Source of the DNA: a virus
Reading direction: 5' to 3' (one strand)
IMG/VR virus record: IMGVR_UViG_3300035670_000038
Location: 62,001 to 126,000 of that record
Length of the DNA stretch: 64,000 nucleotides
Part shown: positions 9,433 through 18,585 of the stretch, in pieces
Position numbering within the stretch: the first letter of the stretch is position 1
Layout: each line of letters begins with the position of its first letter
The notes under the pieces: model-generated
Databases searched by the model: none
Told to the model about the DNA's origin: nothing
Seen by the model: only the letters and a program-made list of their open reading frames with translations
Program-made: the position numbers and the translations under genes

Positions 9433-9463
9433 CTTTATAGTATAACCTCAACGAAAGGAAACT

Positions 9464-11725
9464 ATGCCGAGATACATTGACACCTACGAGCAAGAGACTC
9501 TTTCTACTCTGAACACCCGCACTGGTGTAAAGAAGAAGGACACTAACTATAGCTCGTACTGGTTGGATTTCGATGATGACCGATTTGGTTCATTCCACGA
9601 TAGTGAGGCGTTTGCATCGTCCGACCCAGAGCGGATTATCAAGTTGGCGTCCGTTCGTCGAGCTATCGCTAATTTCGTCCGTATCTTGACGAACAACGAT
9701 AAGATTGAGGTGGCGTTCTCATCTGGTAAGGATTCCTATACCGATGGACAGAAGGTAGTCATTGCCGCAGAGGATGATTCGAAGTATTTCGATTCGATGG
9801 TGGGACTCGCTCTGCATGAGGGGTCGCACTGTCTCCTTTCCGATTTTAATATCGGGAAGCACTTCCTTGCGAAGAATACGTGGTGGCAGGCTGTGACGGC
9901 ATTTAGTCCTGACCTCCGTAGTGTGATGCACCACAACTACTCCGATGACCGTAGTGATAATGGGTATATGAAAACCCGTAGTCAGGTCGAGGCGTTCCAG
10001 AAGATTTTGGGTACGCTGATGAACATTATTGAGGACCGCCGTATTGATAGTTTCGTCTATCAGAACGCGGGTGGGTATCGTCCGTACTATGACGCGATGT
10101 ATAGTAAGTATTTCTTTAATGATGATGTGACCAAGAATATGAAGTATAATCCCGATTGGCGGAAGCCGACTGTGGAAAACTATCTGACTTGGCTCATCCA
10201 TATCTTCCATCCCGATTTTGACCGCAATGCTCTTCCTGGTCTTTCGAAGATGGTGGATATGATTGACCTCCGAAACATTCGTCGGTTTGACTCCGACAAG
10301 CGGTTGCCGAATGATTATGCTAAGTGTGTAGTTTCTTCCCAGACTGCTCCGTGGACGGAGTATTATGCGAAGCATGGGACCAATCCGCATCAGTATTCTG
10401 AGTATAGTCGGTTTCCATATCTTCTTGATTACTCTTCTCTCCCGCAGTTGTGGCGAGTGGCGAACGATATTCTCTACACGATTATCCAGTATGTCGCCAA
10501 CTATGAGCAGGAGATGAAGCCGGAGAAGGGGGAGGGGGCCAAGACTATTCAGATTGATATGAATGGTGTTGGTTTCGATGTGGATGCTAATACGCTCCCC
10601 AACCTTGACCTAAATCAATCTACTATGACCTCTACTCCGAAGAAGTTTAATCCGAAAAAGGCGGAGGCGTGGAAGAAGAAGATTGAGCAGGTAATGAAGG
10701 GTGAAAATCGTCGAAAGAAGCTGAAGAATAATGAGAAGCAGGATATTCAGAATCTTGAAAATGCAGATGCTCAGTTGGTCGAGGCTGGTGATAATATCGT
10801 CGGGAAGTTCCCGTGTATGGTGACGCGGAAGCTGACCAAGCAGATTATGGAGTCCAGCGTGTTTCCGTTCACCTCGACGACCTGGGAGCAGAAGAACAAT
10901 ACATATTCTCTACGGAAGGATAAGAAGGCAGAAGAGGCTGTGGTGGCTGGTGTTCGTATGGGGCAGATTCTCGCCCATCGTCTGGCGGTTCGTAATGACC
11001 CGCAGATTACGCACTTCACTCGTCAAGAGCACGGGAAGATTGACCGCCGTATCCTATCGCAGTTGGGGATGGATATTGAGAATGTATTTAAGCGGACTAC
11101 TGTGGATAACTACAAGCCCGTTATGATTCATCTTTCTCTTGACGCTTCGGGTTCGATGGGTGGTAATAAGTGGTATAAGACGATGACTGTGGCTACGGCG
11201 TTGGCGTATGTGGCGAGTAAGATTAACAACGTCGAAGTGGTGATTACCATTCGTGGTGACCAGCAGATTCCGATTGTCGCGGTCATCTACGATAGTCGTA
11301 AAGACAACTTCCAGAAGGCACGGTCGTTGTTCCCGTATATCTCCCCGACTGGTTCGACTCCTGAGGGATTGTGTTTCTCCGCTACTCTTGACCTTATCAC
11401 GGAATGTTCTGGTGAGTATGATGTATATTTCATCAACTTCTCCGATGGTGAACCTGGGACTTCGGTTCGTCGTGGAAATGATTACAAGTCATATAGTGGG
11501 ACTCAGGCGTATGACCACACTCGTCGGCAGGTCAAGGCGATGAAGGAAGCTGGGGTGAAGGTGTTGTCGTACTTCATTTCAGATTACGAAGTGGAACGTA
11601 TTCAGTATCACTCCGCGTACTCTCCTTTCAAGAAGATGTATGGTGAAGATGCGGTGTTCGTCAACGTGAAGAACGTAACTGAGGTTCTTCGCACTCTCAA
11701 TAAACTCCTAATTAAAAAGGTGTAA
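9464..11725 (+). CDS. VWA-domain protein with HExxH-like motif (partner of MoxR-type ATPase)
   Basis: 753 aa. Near residue 116 is LALHEGSHCLLSDF, a zinc-peptidase-like HEGSH. A long helical middle follows, then a C-terminal von Willebrand A domain with the MIDAS motif LSLDASGSMGG near residue 558 and NFSDGEPG later. Such proteins work with MoxR/CobS AAA+ ATPases to load metal or remodel complexes; the likely ATPase partner is at 17215 and has the same leader. Codon use is richer in G/C-ending codons than in the neighbours, suggesting strong expression. Cellular target unknown. Confidence 0.75.
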   Translation: MPRYIDTYEQETLSTLNTRTGVKKKDTNYSSYWLDFDDDRFGSFHDSEAFASSDPERIIKLASVRRAIANFVRILTNNDKIEVAFSSGKDSYTDGQKVVIAAEDDSKYFDSMVGLALHEGSHCLLSDFNIGKHFLAKNTWWQAVTAFSPDLRSVMHHNYSDDRSDNGYMKTRSQVEAFQKILGTLMNIIEDRRIDSFVYQNAGGYRPYYDAMYSKYFFNDDVTKNMKYNPDWRKPTVENYLTWLIHIFHPDFDRNALPGLSKMVDMIDLRNIRRFDSDKRLPNDYAKCVVSSQTAPWTEYYAKHGTNPHQYSEYSRFPYLLDYSSLPQLWRVANDILYTIIQYVANYEQEMKPEKGEGAKTIQIDMNGVGFDVDANTLPNLDLNQSTMTSTPKKFNPKKAEAWKKKIEQVMKGENRRKKLKNNEKQDIQNLENADAQLVEAGDNIVGKFPCMVTRKLTKQIMESSVFPFTSTTWEQKNNTYSLRKDKKAEEAVVAGVRMGQILAHRLAVRNDPQITHFTRQEHGKIDRRILSQLGMDIENVFKRTTVDNYKPVMIHLSLDASGSMGGNKWYKTMTVATALAYVASKINNVEVVITIRGDQQIPIVAVIYDSRKDNFQKARSLFPYISPTGSTPEGLCFSATLDLITECSGEYDVYFINFSDGEPGTSVRRGNDYKSYSGTQAYDHTRRQVKAMKEAGVKVLSYFISDYEVERIQYHSAYSPFKKMYGEDAVFVNVKNVTEVLRTLNKLLIKKV

Positions 11726-11726
11726 A

Positions 11727-12557
11727 ATGAAAAAGATTATAATGGTTTTTTCACTTCTCACGATGGTCGCTTGTAAGGAAGTGGTTTATCTTACTGGCCC
11801 AACCGTCACCAAGACAGATACACTTGTAGTTTCTGGTGGACTGCAAAATGTGAATATTCGTATTGATTGGGCAAAGTTCAATAAGACGAATATTAGTAAA
11901 CTCACTAGTGAACTTATGGCAAATGCGGTATCCGATAGTGGTTTGAGGATTACGCATGTTGGAGCACGTCTTGTGTATCCCAACAACAATGCTTCCTTCT
12001 CACAGTCTGCCGCTCGTGACACTACCAATACTCGTTTAATTACGATGCAGGTTCCTCCTACCGACACCGCACATCTGTATGTTCTCGCGGTCTTTGATTC
12101 TGGGAGTGTTCGTAAGGCACTTAAAATGGGTGTAAAGCGTAATATTAGTATTCCTGCAAACGGGTCGGTTCTCTTTACTCTGGATTCGTTGACGTTACTG
12201 GATACTGAGTGGACTATTGATTCTATTGCGGACAGTACCCTTCGTATGGTCAACGATACGATTCGTGTGACTTTATCAGATACACTCAGTACTGGAAATG
12301 TTCGAGTTCGTGTAACTGACCCTTATCAGATTGGTACGCAGTTTATCGCATATTCTAATCGTATCGTGAAGTTTTATGGGTCTGGATTTGAGTATGGTAA
12401 TACCGATGGCTGGCGAAAGTTTGGTATTGTAACAAACAATCGTGACACCGCAACGTCTACAGATACATTCTGGCCTTACATTGATGGTGTATTCTTTAAT
12501 CTAAATGGTGAATATCTTGTCGGTAAGAAAGGTATTATTAAAACTACTTGGCAATAA
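11727..12557 (+). CDS. Putative lipoprotein (276 aa)
   Basis: The N-terminus MKKIIMVFSLLTMVACKE is a signal peptide with a lipobox (MVAC, Cys16). The rest is beta-rich with many Thr/Asp/Ser residues, resembling extracellular or periplasmic beta-sandwich proteins. Starts 1 nt after the VWA gene and its stop overlaps the selA start (TAATG). No enzyme motif seen. Confidence 0.7.
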   Translation: MKKIIMVFSLLTMVACKEVVYLTGPTVTKTDTLVVSGGLQNVNIRIDWAKFNKTNISKLTSELMANAVSDSGLRITHVGARLVYPNNNASFSQSAARDTTNTRLITMQVPPTDTAHLYVLAVFDSGSVRKALKMGVKRNISIPANGSVLFTLDSLTLLDTEWTIDSIADSTLRMVNDTIRVTLSDTLSTGNVRVRVTDPYQIGTQFIAYSNRIVKFYGSGFEYGNTDGWRKFGIVTNNRDTATSTDTFWPYIDGVFFNLNGEYLVGKKGIIKTTWQ

Positions 12558-13927
12558 TGAAAGATATACGGCGTGGATTACCTTCTGTTGGTAAACTGAT
12601 AGAGAAACAGGTAATTCGTGATATGATGATGTCCTCTCCGCGTTCATTAGTTATGGACGCGGTTAGGGCTGCCGTTGATGATGTACGATTGAATCCCGAT
12701 ATGATTCCCGACACGGATGAAAGTTGGGGAAATCTTGTACAAAAATATCTTGATAAGATGATGACTCGTTCACTTCGCACTGTCATCAATGCTACTGGTG
12801 TCATCGTACATACTAACTTAGGTAGAGCACCACTTGCAATACCAGCAATCAATGCAATACGAGACATCGCATATGATTTCTCTAATCTGGAATATGATAT
12901 TGAGAATGGTGTTCGAGGTTCACGACATACACATTGTGCCAAACTCTTATGTAAACTAACAGGTGCAGAAGATGCCATCGTGGTAAACAACTGTGCCGCA
13001 GCACTGGTACTCACTCTCAATACCTTATCACAGAATAAAGAAGCAATCATATCCAGAGGAGAACTGGTGGAGATTGGTGGTAGTTTCCGTGTTCCCGATA
13101 TTATGGCTCGGAGTAATGCACAATTGGTGGAAGTCGGAACCACGAATAGAACACATCTCAAAGATTATGAAAATGCTATTACACCAAATACAGGTGCAAT
13201 CTTATCGGTGCATAGAAGTAACTTTGTACAAAAAGGATTTGTATCATCTGTTCTTCCCGATGAACTGGTGTTATTATCGGAGAAATATAATATCCCACTC
13301 ATTCACGATTTCGGTAGTGGATTGATGGTTGACCTATCAGAATGGGGATTGTATGGTGAACCAACGGCAACAGATGCAGTCCGTGATGGTGCATCGGTGG
13401 TGATGATGAGTGGAGATAAATTATTAGGTGGACCCCAGGCAGGTATTATTTTGGGGAAGAAATCTATAATTAAAATGTTAAAGGAAAATCCATTGGCACG
13501 GGCATTTCGTGTAGATAAACTAACTCTCGCAGCATTGGAAGCAACATTAGAATTGTATTATGATAAAGATATAGCAGTGAATGAAATACCAGTTCTCAGA
13601 ATGATTACGATGTCTCCTTACGAATTACATACCCGTGCTGCTAACATAGTTGACAAACTGGTAGAGATGGGTTATAATGTAAATGTGGTTGATTCGGAGG
13701 CTACGATTGGTGGGGGAGCATTTCCTGACTCTAAAATAGACTCTATCGCAATTAGTATAAATGACATAAATCCAAATGAGGTAGATAAGAAGCTACGAGC
13801 ACTTGGAACACCTATTGTTGGTCGTATAGTAGATAATACATTATTATTAGATATGCGAACAGTTCCAGCAATATACGATGATATATTATACAGTAGTTTA
13901 ACCGAAGTATTAACCCTTGACAAATAA
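12557..13927 (+). CDS. selA: L-seryl-tRNA(Sec) selenium transferase (selenocysteine synthase)
   Basis: 456 aa, close to the 463 aa of E. coli SelA. SelA is a PLP enzyme converting Ser-tRNA(Sec) to Sec-tRNA(Sec) with selenophosphate. Family segments are clear: INATGVIVHTNLGRAPL, TGAEDAIVVNN, SRGELVEIGGSFRVPD, EVGTTNRTH, and the PLP lysine in MSGDKLLGGPQAG (Lys288). The last segment IVGRIVDNTLLLDMRT also matches. The ATG overlaps the preceding lipoprotein stop; the ribosome site is weak, so translation is probably coupled. The gene is intact. It pairs with tRNA-Sec at 23998 and SelD at 36579. I know of few phage SelA genes. Confidence 0.95.
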   Translation: MKDIRRGLPSVGKLIEKQVIRDMMMSSPRSLVMDAVRAAVDDVRLNPDMIPDTDESWGNLVQKYLDKMMTRSLRTVINATGVIVHTNLGRAPLAIPAINAIRDIAYDFSNLEYDIENGVRGSRHTHCAKLLCKLTGAEDAIVVNNCAAALVLTLNTLSQNKEAIISRGELVEIGGSFRVPDIMARSNAQLVEVGTTNRTHLKDYENAITPNTGAILSVHRSNFVQKGFVSSVLPDELVLLSEKYNIPLIHDFGSGLMVDLSEWGLYGEPTATDAVRDGASVVMMSGDKLLGGPQAGIILGKKSIIKMLKENPLARAFRVDKLTLAALEATLELYYDKDIAVNEIPVLRMITMSPYELHTRAANIVDKLVEMGYNVNVVDSEATIGGGAFPDSKIDSIAISINDINPNEVDKKLRALGTPIVGRIVDNTLLLDMRTVPAIYDDILYSSLTEVLTLDK

Positions 13928-13930
13928 CTT

Positions 13931-14110
13931 ATGAACGATTATATTCTATATCTAAGCTTGATGGTGATTGGTGGAGCAATCTGGAATATTAGAAATTATG
14001 TTAAGTATCTGGAAACTAAGAACGCAATACTACTTCAAATGCTAATGGAGAATGGTTATGACGCTGACTTGGCCCTACGGACCAGAAACGCTGACTCAAC
14101 ATCTGAATAG
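13931..14110 (+). CDS. Small membrane protein (59 aa)
   Basis: Starts 3 nt after selA. A hydrophobic helix (about residues 4-20) is followed by a charged helix. It overlaps the next gene by about 50 nt in another frame. No family recognised. Confidence 0.5.
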   Translation: MNDYILYLSLMVIGGAIWNIRNYVKYLETKNAILLQMLMENGYDADLALRTRNADSTSE

Positions 14111-14348
14111 ATTTTCCAAGTATCTCCACCGCAAAAGAAAGTTTGATATTCCTAATCTGTCTGTGATGACTTATAATATGTACCTTCACTACAAGACGGA
14201 AACTGGTGTACACATTGAACTGTATGAAGATTTGGCTCGTCCGTTAAAGAATAAAGTTCACTTATGGAGCTTAGGACAATTGCAAGATGTAGCGCAATTC
14301 CTAGCTAACAAGATACAAGTTCATCTTGGCGTGACAGCCGAACAATAA
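14058..14348 (+). CDS. Small protein, unknown (96 aa)
   Basis: The ATG at 14058 has GGAG 7 nt upstream; another ATG at 14052 is too close to it. Helical, with Tyr/Leu-rich repeats and no recognised motif. Ends next to a strong bidirectional terminator. Confidence 0.65.
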   Translation: MTLTWPYGPETLTQHLNRFSKYLHRKRKFDIPNLSVMTYNMYLHYKTETGVHIELYEDLARPLKNKVHLWSLGQLQDVAQFLANKIQVHLGVTAEQ

Positions 14349-14349
14349 G

Positions 14350-14375
14350 AAACCCACCATTCGGTGGGTTTTTTA
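14350..14375. terminator. Bidirectional intrinsic terminator
   Basis: AACCCACC-ATTC-GGTGGGTT followed by a T run. It lies between converging genes (selA operon on +, nuclease on -) and has A/T tails on both sides, so it can serve both strands. Confidence 0.9.
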
Positions 14376-14378
14376 TTA

Positions 14379-14999
14379 TTACTTAATTGGTAATCCAGTT
14401 AATCGTCGTACACTATCCAACGGCACCTTGTGCATCTCAAATGATTTACTACGTTCTGGAACATTTGGAAACACATACGATTCTACTTGGTCCTTGTAAC
14501 GGAGTACTTTCCAGCAGTGCGTTGGAACAGCAACTCTCTTGATTCGTGATACTTCACCCACACATCCCGCTTGAACAAATACAGAATCATTTTCTACAGC
14601 AAGAACACGAGTCCACTCTTCCAAGTTCTTCCACTGCCCACGATTAAGTCCTGGATATTGTGGTGCCATATTTGTGAAATAGAAACTTTCTGCCATATGA
14701 ACGTCATTACAACGTGCGTCTGCTGCTGGGGAAATGTGTCCTCTGTCAAATCCAGACTTTACATAATCTTCGTCAATATCACTTTCCTTACGAACTTGTG
14801 GGTCTGGAAGAAATTTATCGGTTCTCTTTGCGGGGGTCTTACATTCTAATTCACCACGGGTCGTTCCCCATTCTACTAAGATAGGATAGTGCAGTGACTT
14901 AGAAAACACAGAGATATAATTCTTATGAACGACACGAATTGTATCTTGTGCAGTCAAAGGTGAAACAAATAATACCAACAATAATAAAATCTTTTTCAT
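14379..14999 (-). CDS. Secreted DNA/RNA non-specific endonuclease (DRGH family)
   Basis: 206 aa. The signal peptide MKKILLLLVLFVSPLTAQ is followed by a ββα-metal nuclease domain with GFDRGHISPAADAR (DRGH at 85-88, catalytic His) and FYFTNMAPQYPGLNRGQW (metal-binding Asn region). Such enzymes cut single- and double-stranded DNA and RNA. GGAG precedes the ATG. It stands alone on the minus strand with its own upstream region (TATAAATA on that strand at 15041). A secreted nuclease could degrade DNA in the periplasm or outside the cell; target unknown. Confidence 0.88.
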   Translation of the reverse strand: MKKILLLLVLFVSPLTAQDTIRVVHKNYISVFSKSLHYPILVEWGTTRGELECKTPAKRTDKFLPDPQVRKESDIDEDYVKSGFDRGHISPAADARCNDVHMAESFYFTNMAPQYPGLNRGQWKNLEEWTRVLAVENDSVFVQAGCVGEVSRIKRVAVPTHCWKVLRYKDQVESYVFPNVPERSKSFEMHKVPLDSVRRLTGLPIK

Positions 15000-15069
15000 A
15001 CTGTCTCCAAAAAGGTCATTCATAAATAGTTTCCTCACTATTTATAGATTGGATATTTCCGGAGGATTC

Positions 15070-16437
15070 ATGTCTCAGTATAAACTGGATATAATACCAA
15101 GTCAACTCTCTGATGCATTGGTAAACATCAACCAACATGGTAAAGATGGTTGGGAGTTCATACACTTATATAATAATATGGGTGTGTTTAAAGCAGCAGC
15201 CGCAGGGTCGATAACCAGCGGTTCTTTGAACCCAACCGCGGACGCATTTGGTCGTAATCGTGTATCCGAACAATTCACACTAGGTGACTACAAACATATC
15301 TATGGAAATATTGCGGATACCTTCATCAATAAGTTAACTGGTGACGGAGATGTTTCATATAATATAAACGAGGCATCGGTTACCTTATCTGCTACCAATA
15401 GTGGAAGTTCTGCAATTCACCAAACCAAAATGTATCATCATTATATGCCTGGCAAGAGTCAGTTCATTCTTTCCAGTTTTGTGTTTGGTGCACCAGTAAA
15501 TGGATCCACAAAACGTACTGGATACTTTGATGACCATAACGGTATCTTCCTCGAACAAGATGCTACGGGAAGTTTACAATTTGTTATCCGTTCCGCAACT
15601 AACGGTACTGGGTCTATCGTAGAAAATAGAGTCAAACAAGAAAATTGGAATGTCAATACATTGTCAAGTGGTGATTTTACTCTTGATGTCACTAAATCCG
15701 CATTACTATATATTGATTTCCAATGGTTAGCGGTTGGTCGTGTTCGTATGGGATTTATTCATAAGGGCATTGGAGTTATTTGTCACGTATTTGACCACAC
15801 GAATTTGACCGATGTGGCATATATGCAAAACCCAAATCTTCCAGTTCGATGTGAAATTATAAATTCTACAACTGTCGCATCGTCGATGGATCAAATTTGT
15901 TCTACGGTAGTGAGTGAAGGTGGATATAACGAAGCGGGTCGTGCGTTCTCTATTTCCAATGACAGTTTCCGCTCACTTACGAGTGGGTCAACTTTACCAA
16001 TCCTCGCAATCAGATTAAAAAATTCTGTGAATGGGCTACCAAATCGTGCATTCGTTCGTTTACAAGAAGCAAGTGTATTCACTGACCAACAAAGTATTCG
16101 ATTCCTATTAAGTAAGTTACCTAGTGGGTCAATGTTAACCACAGCAAGTGCATGGGTGTCGGTGAATAACAATAATTCTTTGGTAGAATACAATACAAGT
16201 GCTACTGGATACACCGATGGAACTGTGTTACTCTCTGGATTCGTTGGGGCAAATTCTTTAAACCCAACACAAGCAAATCCACTAAGTACTACTAGAGGTG
16301 GAGTAGATAATAAGCAAAACTTCATTACACAAAATTATGATAGTACAGATAGTGAAATATATGTGTTAATTGCAAAGAACATGACCGCTAGTACAACAAA
16401 TGTTGGTGGATCGTTATTGTGGTCAGAAATTTATTAA
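15070..16437 (+). CDS. Virion structural protein (fibre or head-decoration type)
   Basis: 455 aa, Ser/Thr/Asn-rich and beta-rich, with the segment ADAFGRNRVSEQFTL near residue 60 that recurs in phage structural proteins. The ATG follows CCGGAGG. No enzymatic motif. It is followed 3 nt later by a second structural-like gene. Likely exposed on the particle; exact position unknown. Confidence 0.7.
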   Translation: MSQYKLDIIPSQLSDALVNINQHGKDGWEFIHLYNNMGVFKAAAAGSITSGSLNPTADAFGRNRVSEQFTLGDYKHIYGNIADTFINKLTGDGDVSYNINEASVTLSATNSGSSAIHQTKMYHHYMPGKSQFILSSFVFGAPVNGSTKRTGYFDDHNGIFLEQDATGSLQFVIRSATNGTGSIVENRVKQENWNVNTLSSGDFTLDVTKSALLYIDFQWLAVGRVRMGFIHKGIGVICHVFDHTNLTDVAYMQNPNLPVRCEIINSTTVASSMDQICSTVVSEGGYNEAGRAFSISNDSFRSLTSGSTLPILAIRLKNSVNGLPNRAFVRLQEASVFTDQQSIRFLLSKLPSGSMLTTASAWVSVNNNNSLVEYNTSATGYTDGTVLLSGFVGANSLNPTQANPLSTTRGGVDNKQNFITQNYDSTDSEIYVLIAKNMTASTTNVGGSLLWSEIY

Positions 16438-16440
16438 CAT

Positions 16441-17091
16441 ATGCCATTATCATTAACTAATCAAAATGATGCAGGTAGTTTCGGTTTAACTGGAACAACA
16501 GGTAGATTCGCTGCTTCGGTCACAGTTGTGGCGGATAGTATTCGTGCATTCTTAACTGGCAGTTCTTCATCCTCATACGATGCTGCAGCAGTCAACACGT
16601 GGGTAAAGGTGACCCAAGCAGAATATAATAGTGTTGCTGCAAGATTGTCCTCCGTTACAAAGGTTGGTGCAACAGACTTACAGGTTAACACTAGACTTAT
16701 CGCAACAGGATATAACCTTTCACAAACAAACGATTTTACCATACCATCCGACACATACATTTTTGGTATGATAATTGAACCATGGAATACTAATAGTTCT
16801 GGTAGTGTTGGGTATACCACTACCGTTACTGGTAGTATCAGCGATTACAATACTTACTTTGGTAATAATTTCGTAGGATTAATTGGTGGTGGTCGTAATT
16901 ATTTTATTCTTAAAAAACCAACCACAGCTACAACATCTACTGTGTATCCATTCGTAACGATGAGTGCTTCTCCAAATGGTATGAATTATGAAGGATGGGG
17001 TTGGACTGGAACGATTTGGCAATATACCACCGCGGCTTCTAACACGATGGCTAAATTCCAATTACTCACCACAACAAATAAACAGTGGTAA
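16441..17091 (+). CDS. Virion structural protein, fibre-like (216 aa)
   Basis: Low-charge, Thr/Ser/Gly/Asn-rich beta protein (e.g. SSSSSYDAAAVNTW, TTTVTGSISDYNTYFGNN), typical of phage tail-fibre or decoration proteins. Directly follows the previous structural gene. No homologue recognised. Confidence 0.6.
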   Translation: MPLSLTNQNDAGSFGLTGTTGRFAASVTVVADSIRAFLTGSSSSSYDAAAVNTWVKVTQAEYNSVAARLSSVTKVGATDLQVNTRLIATGYNLSQTNDFTIPSDTYIFGMIIEPWNTNSSGSVGYTTTVTGSISDYNTYFGNNFVGLIGGGRNYFILKKPTTATTSTVYPFVTMSASPNGMNYEGWGWTGTIWQYTTAASNTMAKFQLLTTTNKQW

Positions 17092-17114
17092 TAAATAGTA
17101 TTTAATATAATACA

Positions 17115-17170
17115 ATTCTTAATGAAATCTTAATGTACGGGGACTTGTCTTAGGCAGGTTCCCGTATTAT
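17115..17170 (+). promoter_or_regulatory. Repeated leader element, copy 2
   Basis: Matches 9377-9432 except for two loop bases. Carries CTTAATG twice, 11 bp apart, and the same 12-bp hairpin. It sits 44 nt before the MoxR-type ATPase gene, so the ATPase and the distant VWA gene are probably co-regulated. Confidence 0.75.
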
Positions 17171-17214
17171 ATTTCTAGAGTAATGAAGTCCACACACTCT
17201 CTCTATGAGGCACT

Positions 17215-18381
17215 ATGACTACTCTGGTAAAGGTTCTCGACAACTTCACTGCGATTGACCACAACGGCAACGACATCACGGATGAGATTCCGTTCACCGC
17301 TCGTAAGCGTGCATACACGAATGGTGTCGCCCTTCGTATGGTGGCGACTAAGACGGGTAAGACGCAGTGGCGTGATACGGACCTCGCGGATTTCGAGGCG
17401 CTCCGTAAGACGGCGGTTCCTACGAAGCCAATTGAGAATGTGAAGAATGAGCTGGAGAATGATGTGGTGGAGTTCTTGAAGGATTGTGAGAAGGTCAAGC
17501 CCGCACATCTTATTATGGATTCGCTGAAGTGGCGTTATCTGATGCGGTCAGTCCTTCGTGGCAAGAATATTATGATGACTGGTCCTTCGGGTTGTGGTAA
17601 GACCCTCGCTGCGCAGACCGTGGCTAAGGTTCTTGATGGTCGGCAGTTCTTCTACTTTAACGTTGGTGCAACCCAAGACCCGCGTTCTACTCTTATCGGA
17701 AATACCCATTACAGCAAGGACAAGGGTACCTTCGTAGCGGAGGCTCTGTTCGTCAAGGCGATTCAGACTCCGAACGCTATCGTTCTCCTTGACGAGCTGA
17801 CCCGTGGACACGCCGATGCGTGGAATATTCTGATGACGGTCCTCGACGAGAACCAGCGGTATCTTCGTATTGACGAGATGCCCGATACTCCGACGATTAA
17901 GGTGGCAAAGGGTGTGACCTTTATCGCTACGGCAAACATCGGTGCCGAGTATACCGCCACCCGCGTCCTCGACCGCGCGATGATGGACCGATTCGCTTCG
18001 GTGGTCGAGATGGAACCGCTGGGTAAGGATGATGAGGTCAAGCTTCTTACGATGACGTATCCTGAGGTGTCGGCACATAATCTGTCCGCTATCGCTGAGA
18101 TTGCAGACCACACTCGTACTCAGGTTCGTAGTGATGACCCGAAGGTGACTACCTCTATCTCATCCCGTATGACTGTCGAGATGGCTGGTCTGTTGAATGA
18201 CGGGTTCAATCTCGCAGAGGCGGCTGAGGCGTGTATCTATCCCTTCTTCTCTCCCGCTGGTGGTAATGACTCTGAGCGGACGTATATGAGGCAGTTGGTA
18301 CAGAAGTTCTTCTCCACGGATTCGAATGGAACCCAGGCGCCGTGGGAGAATATCGCTAAGGACGAGAACACTCCGTTCTAA
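17215..18381 (+). CDS. MoxR/CobS-type AAA+ ATPase
   Basis: 388 aa. Walker A GPSGCGKT (residues 123-130), Walker B IVLLDELT near 188, sensor-like FIATANIG and an arginine-finger region LDRAMMDRF are all visible, in the order expected for MoxR/CobS proteins. These ATPases act with VWA partners in chaperone-like metal insertion or complex remodelling. The partner is probably the VWA protein at 9464, which has the same leader. Codon use is biased like that partner. The N-terminal 100 residues are not recognised. Confidence 0.85.
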   Translation: MTTLVKVLDNFTAIDHNGNDITDEIPFTARKRAYTNGVALRMVATKTGKTQWRDTDLADFEALRKTAVPTKPIENVKNELENDVVEFLKDCEKVKPAHLIMDSLKWRYLMRSVLRGKNIMMTGPSGCGKTLAAQTVAKVLDGRQFFYFNVGATQDPRSTLIGNTHYSKDKGTFVAEALFVKAIQTPNAIVLLDELTRGHADAWNILMTVLDENQRYLRIDEMPDTPTIKVAKGVTFIATANIGAEYTATRVLDRAMMDRFASVVEMEPLGKDDEVKLLTMTYPEVSAHNLSAIAEIADHTRTQVRSDDPKVTTSISSRMTVEMAGLLNDGFNLAEAAEACIYPFFSPAGGNDSERTYMRQLVQKFFSTDSNGTQAPWENIAKDENTPF

Positions 18382-18551
18382 TGTGTAATTGCAAGAGATA
18401 CGACCCAGAGGGTGAACGTGATAGTGGGTACGCCTGTTACTATTGTAACGGGCGTATTCCCGTTCGTTCTATTCACCAAGAAAATGTAAATGGTAAAATC
18501 TTTTATTTCTGTTCTTCCGACTGTGCGCATCTGTGGTCAAGTATAGAGTAA
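18381..18551 (+). CDS. Small zinc-finger protein (56 aa)
   Basis: The ATG overlaps the ATPase stop by 1 nt. CNC, CYYCNGRI and YFCSSDCAHLW form a treble-clef arrangement like TRASH/MYM-type metal-binding domains. Probably a metal- or protein-binding accessory factor; coupling suggests it is linked to the ATPase. Confidence 0.65.
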   Translation: MCNCKRYDPEGERDSGYACYYCNGRIPVRSIHQENVNGKIFYFCSSDCAHLWSSIE

Positions 18552-18585
18552 ATGATATGTATAGAAGTACCCACTAAGAGGTTTT

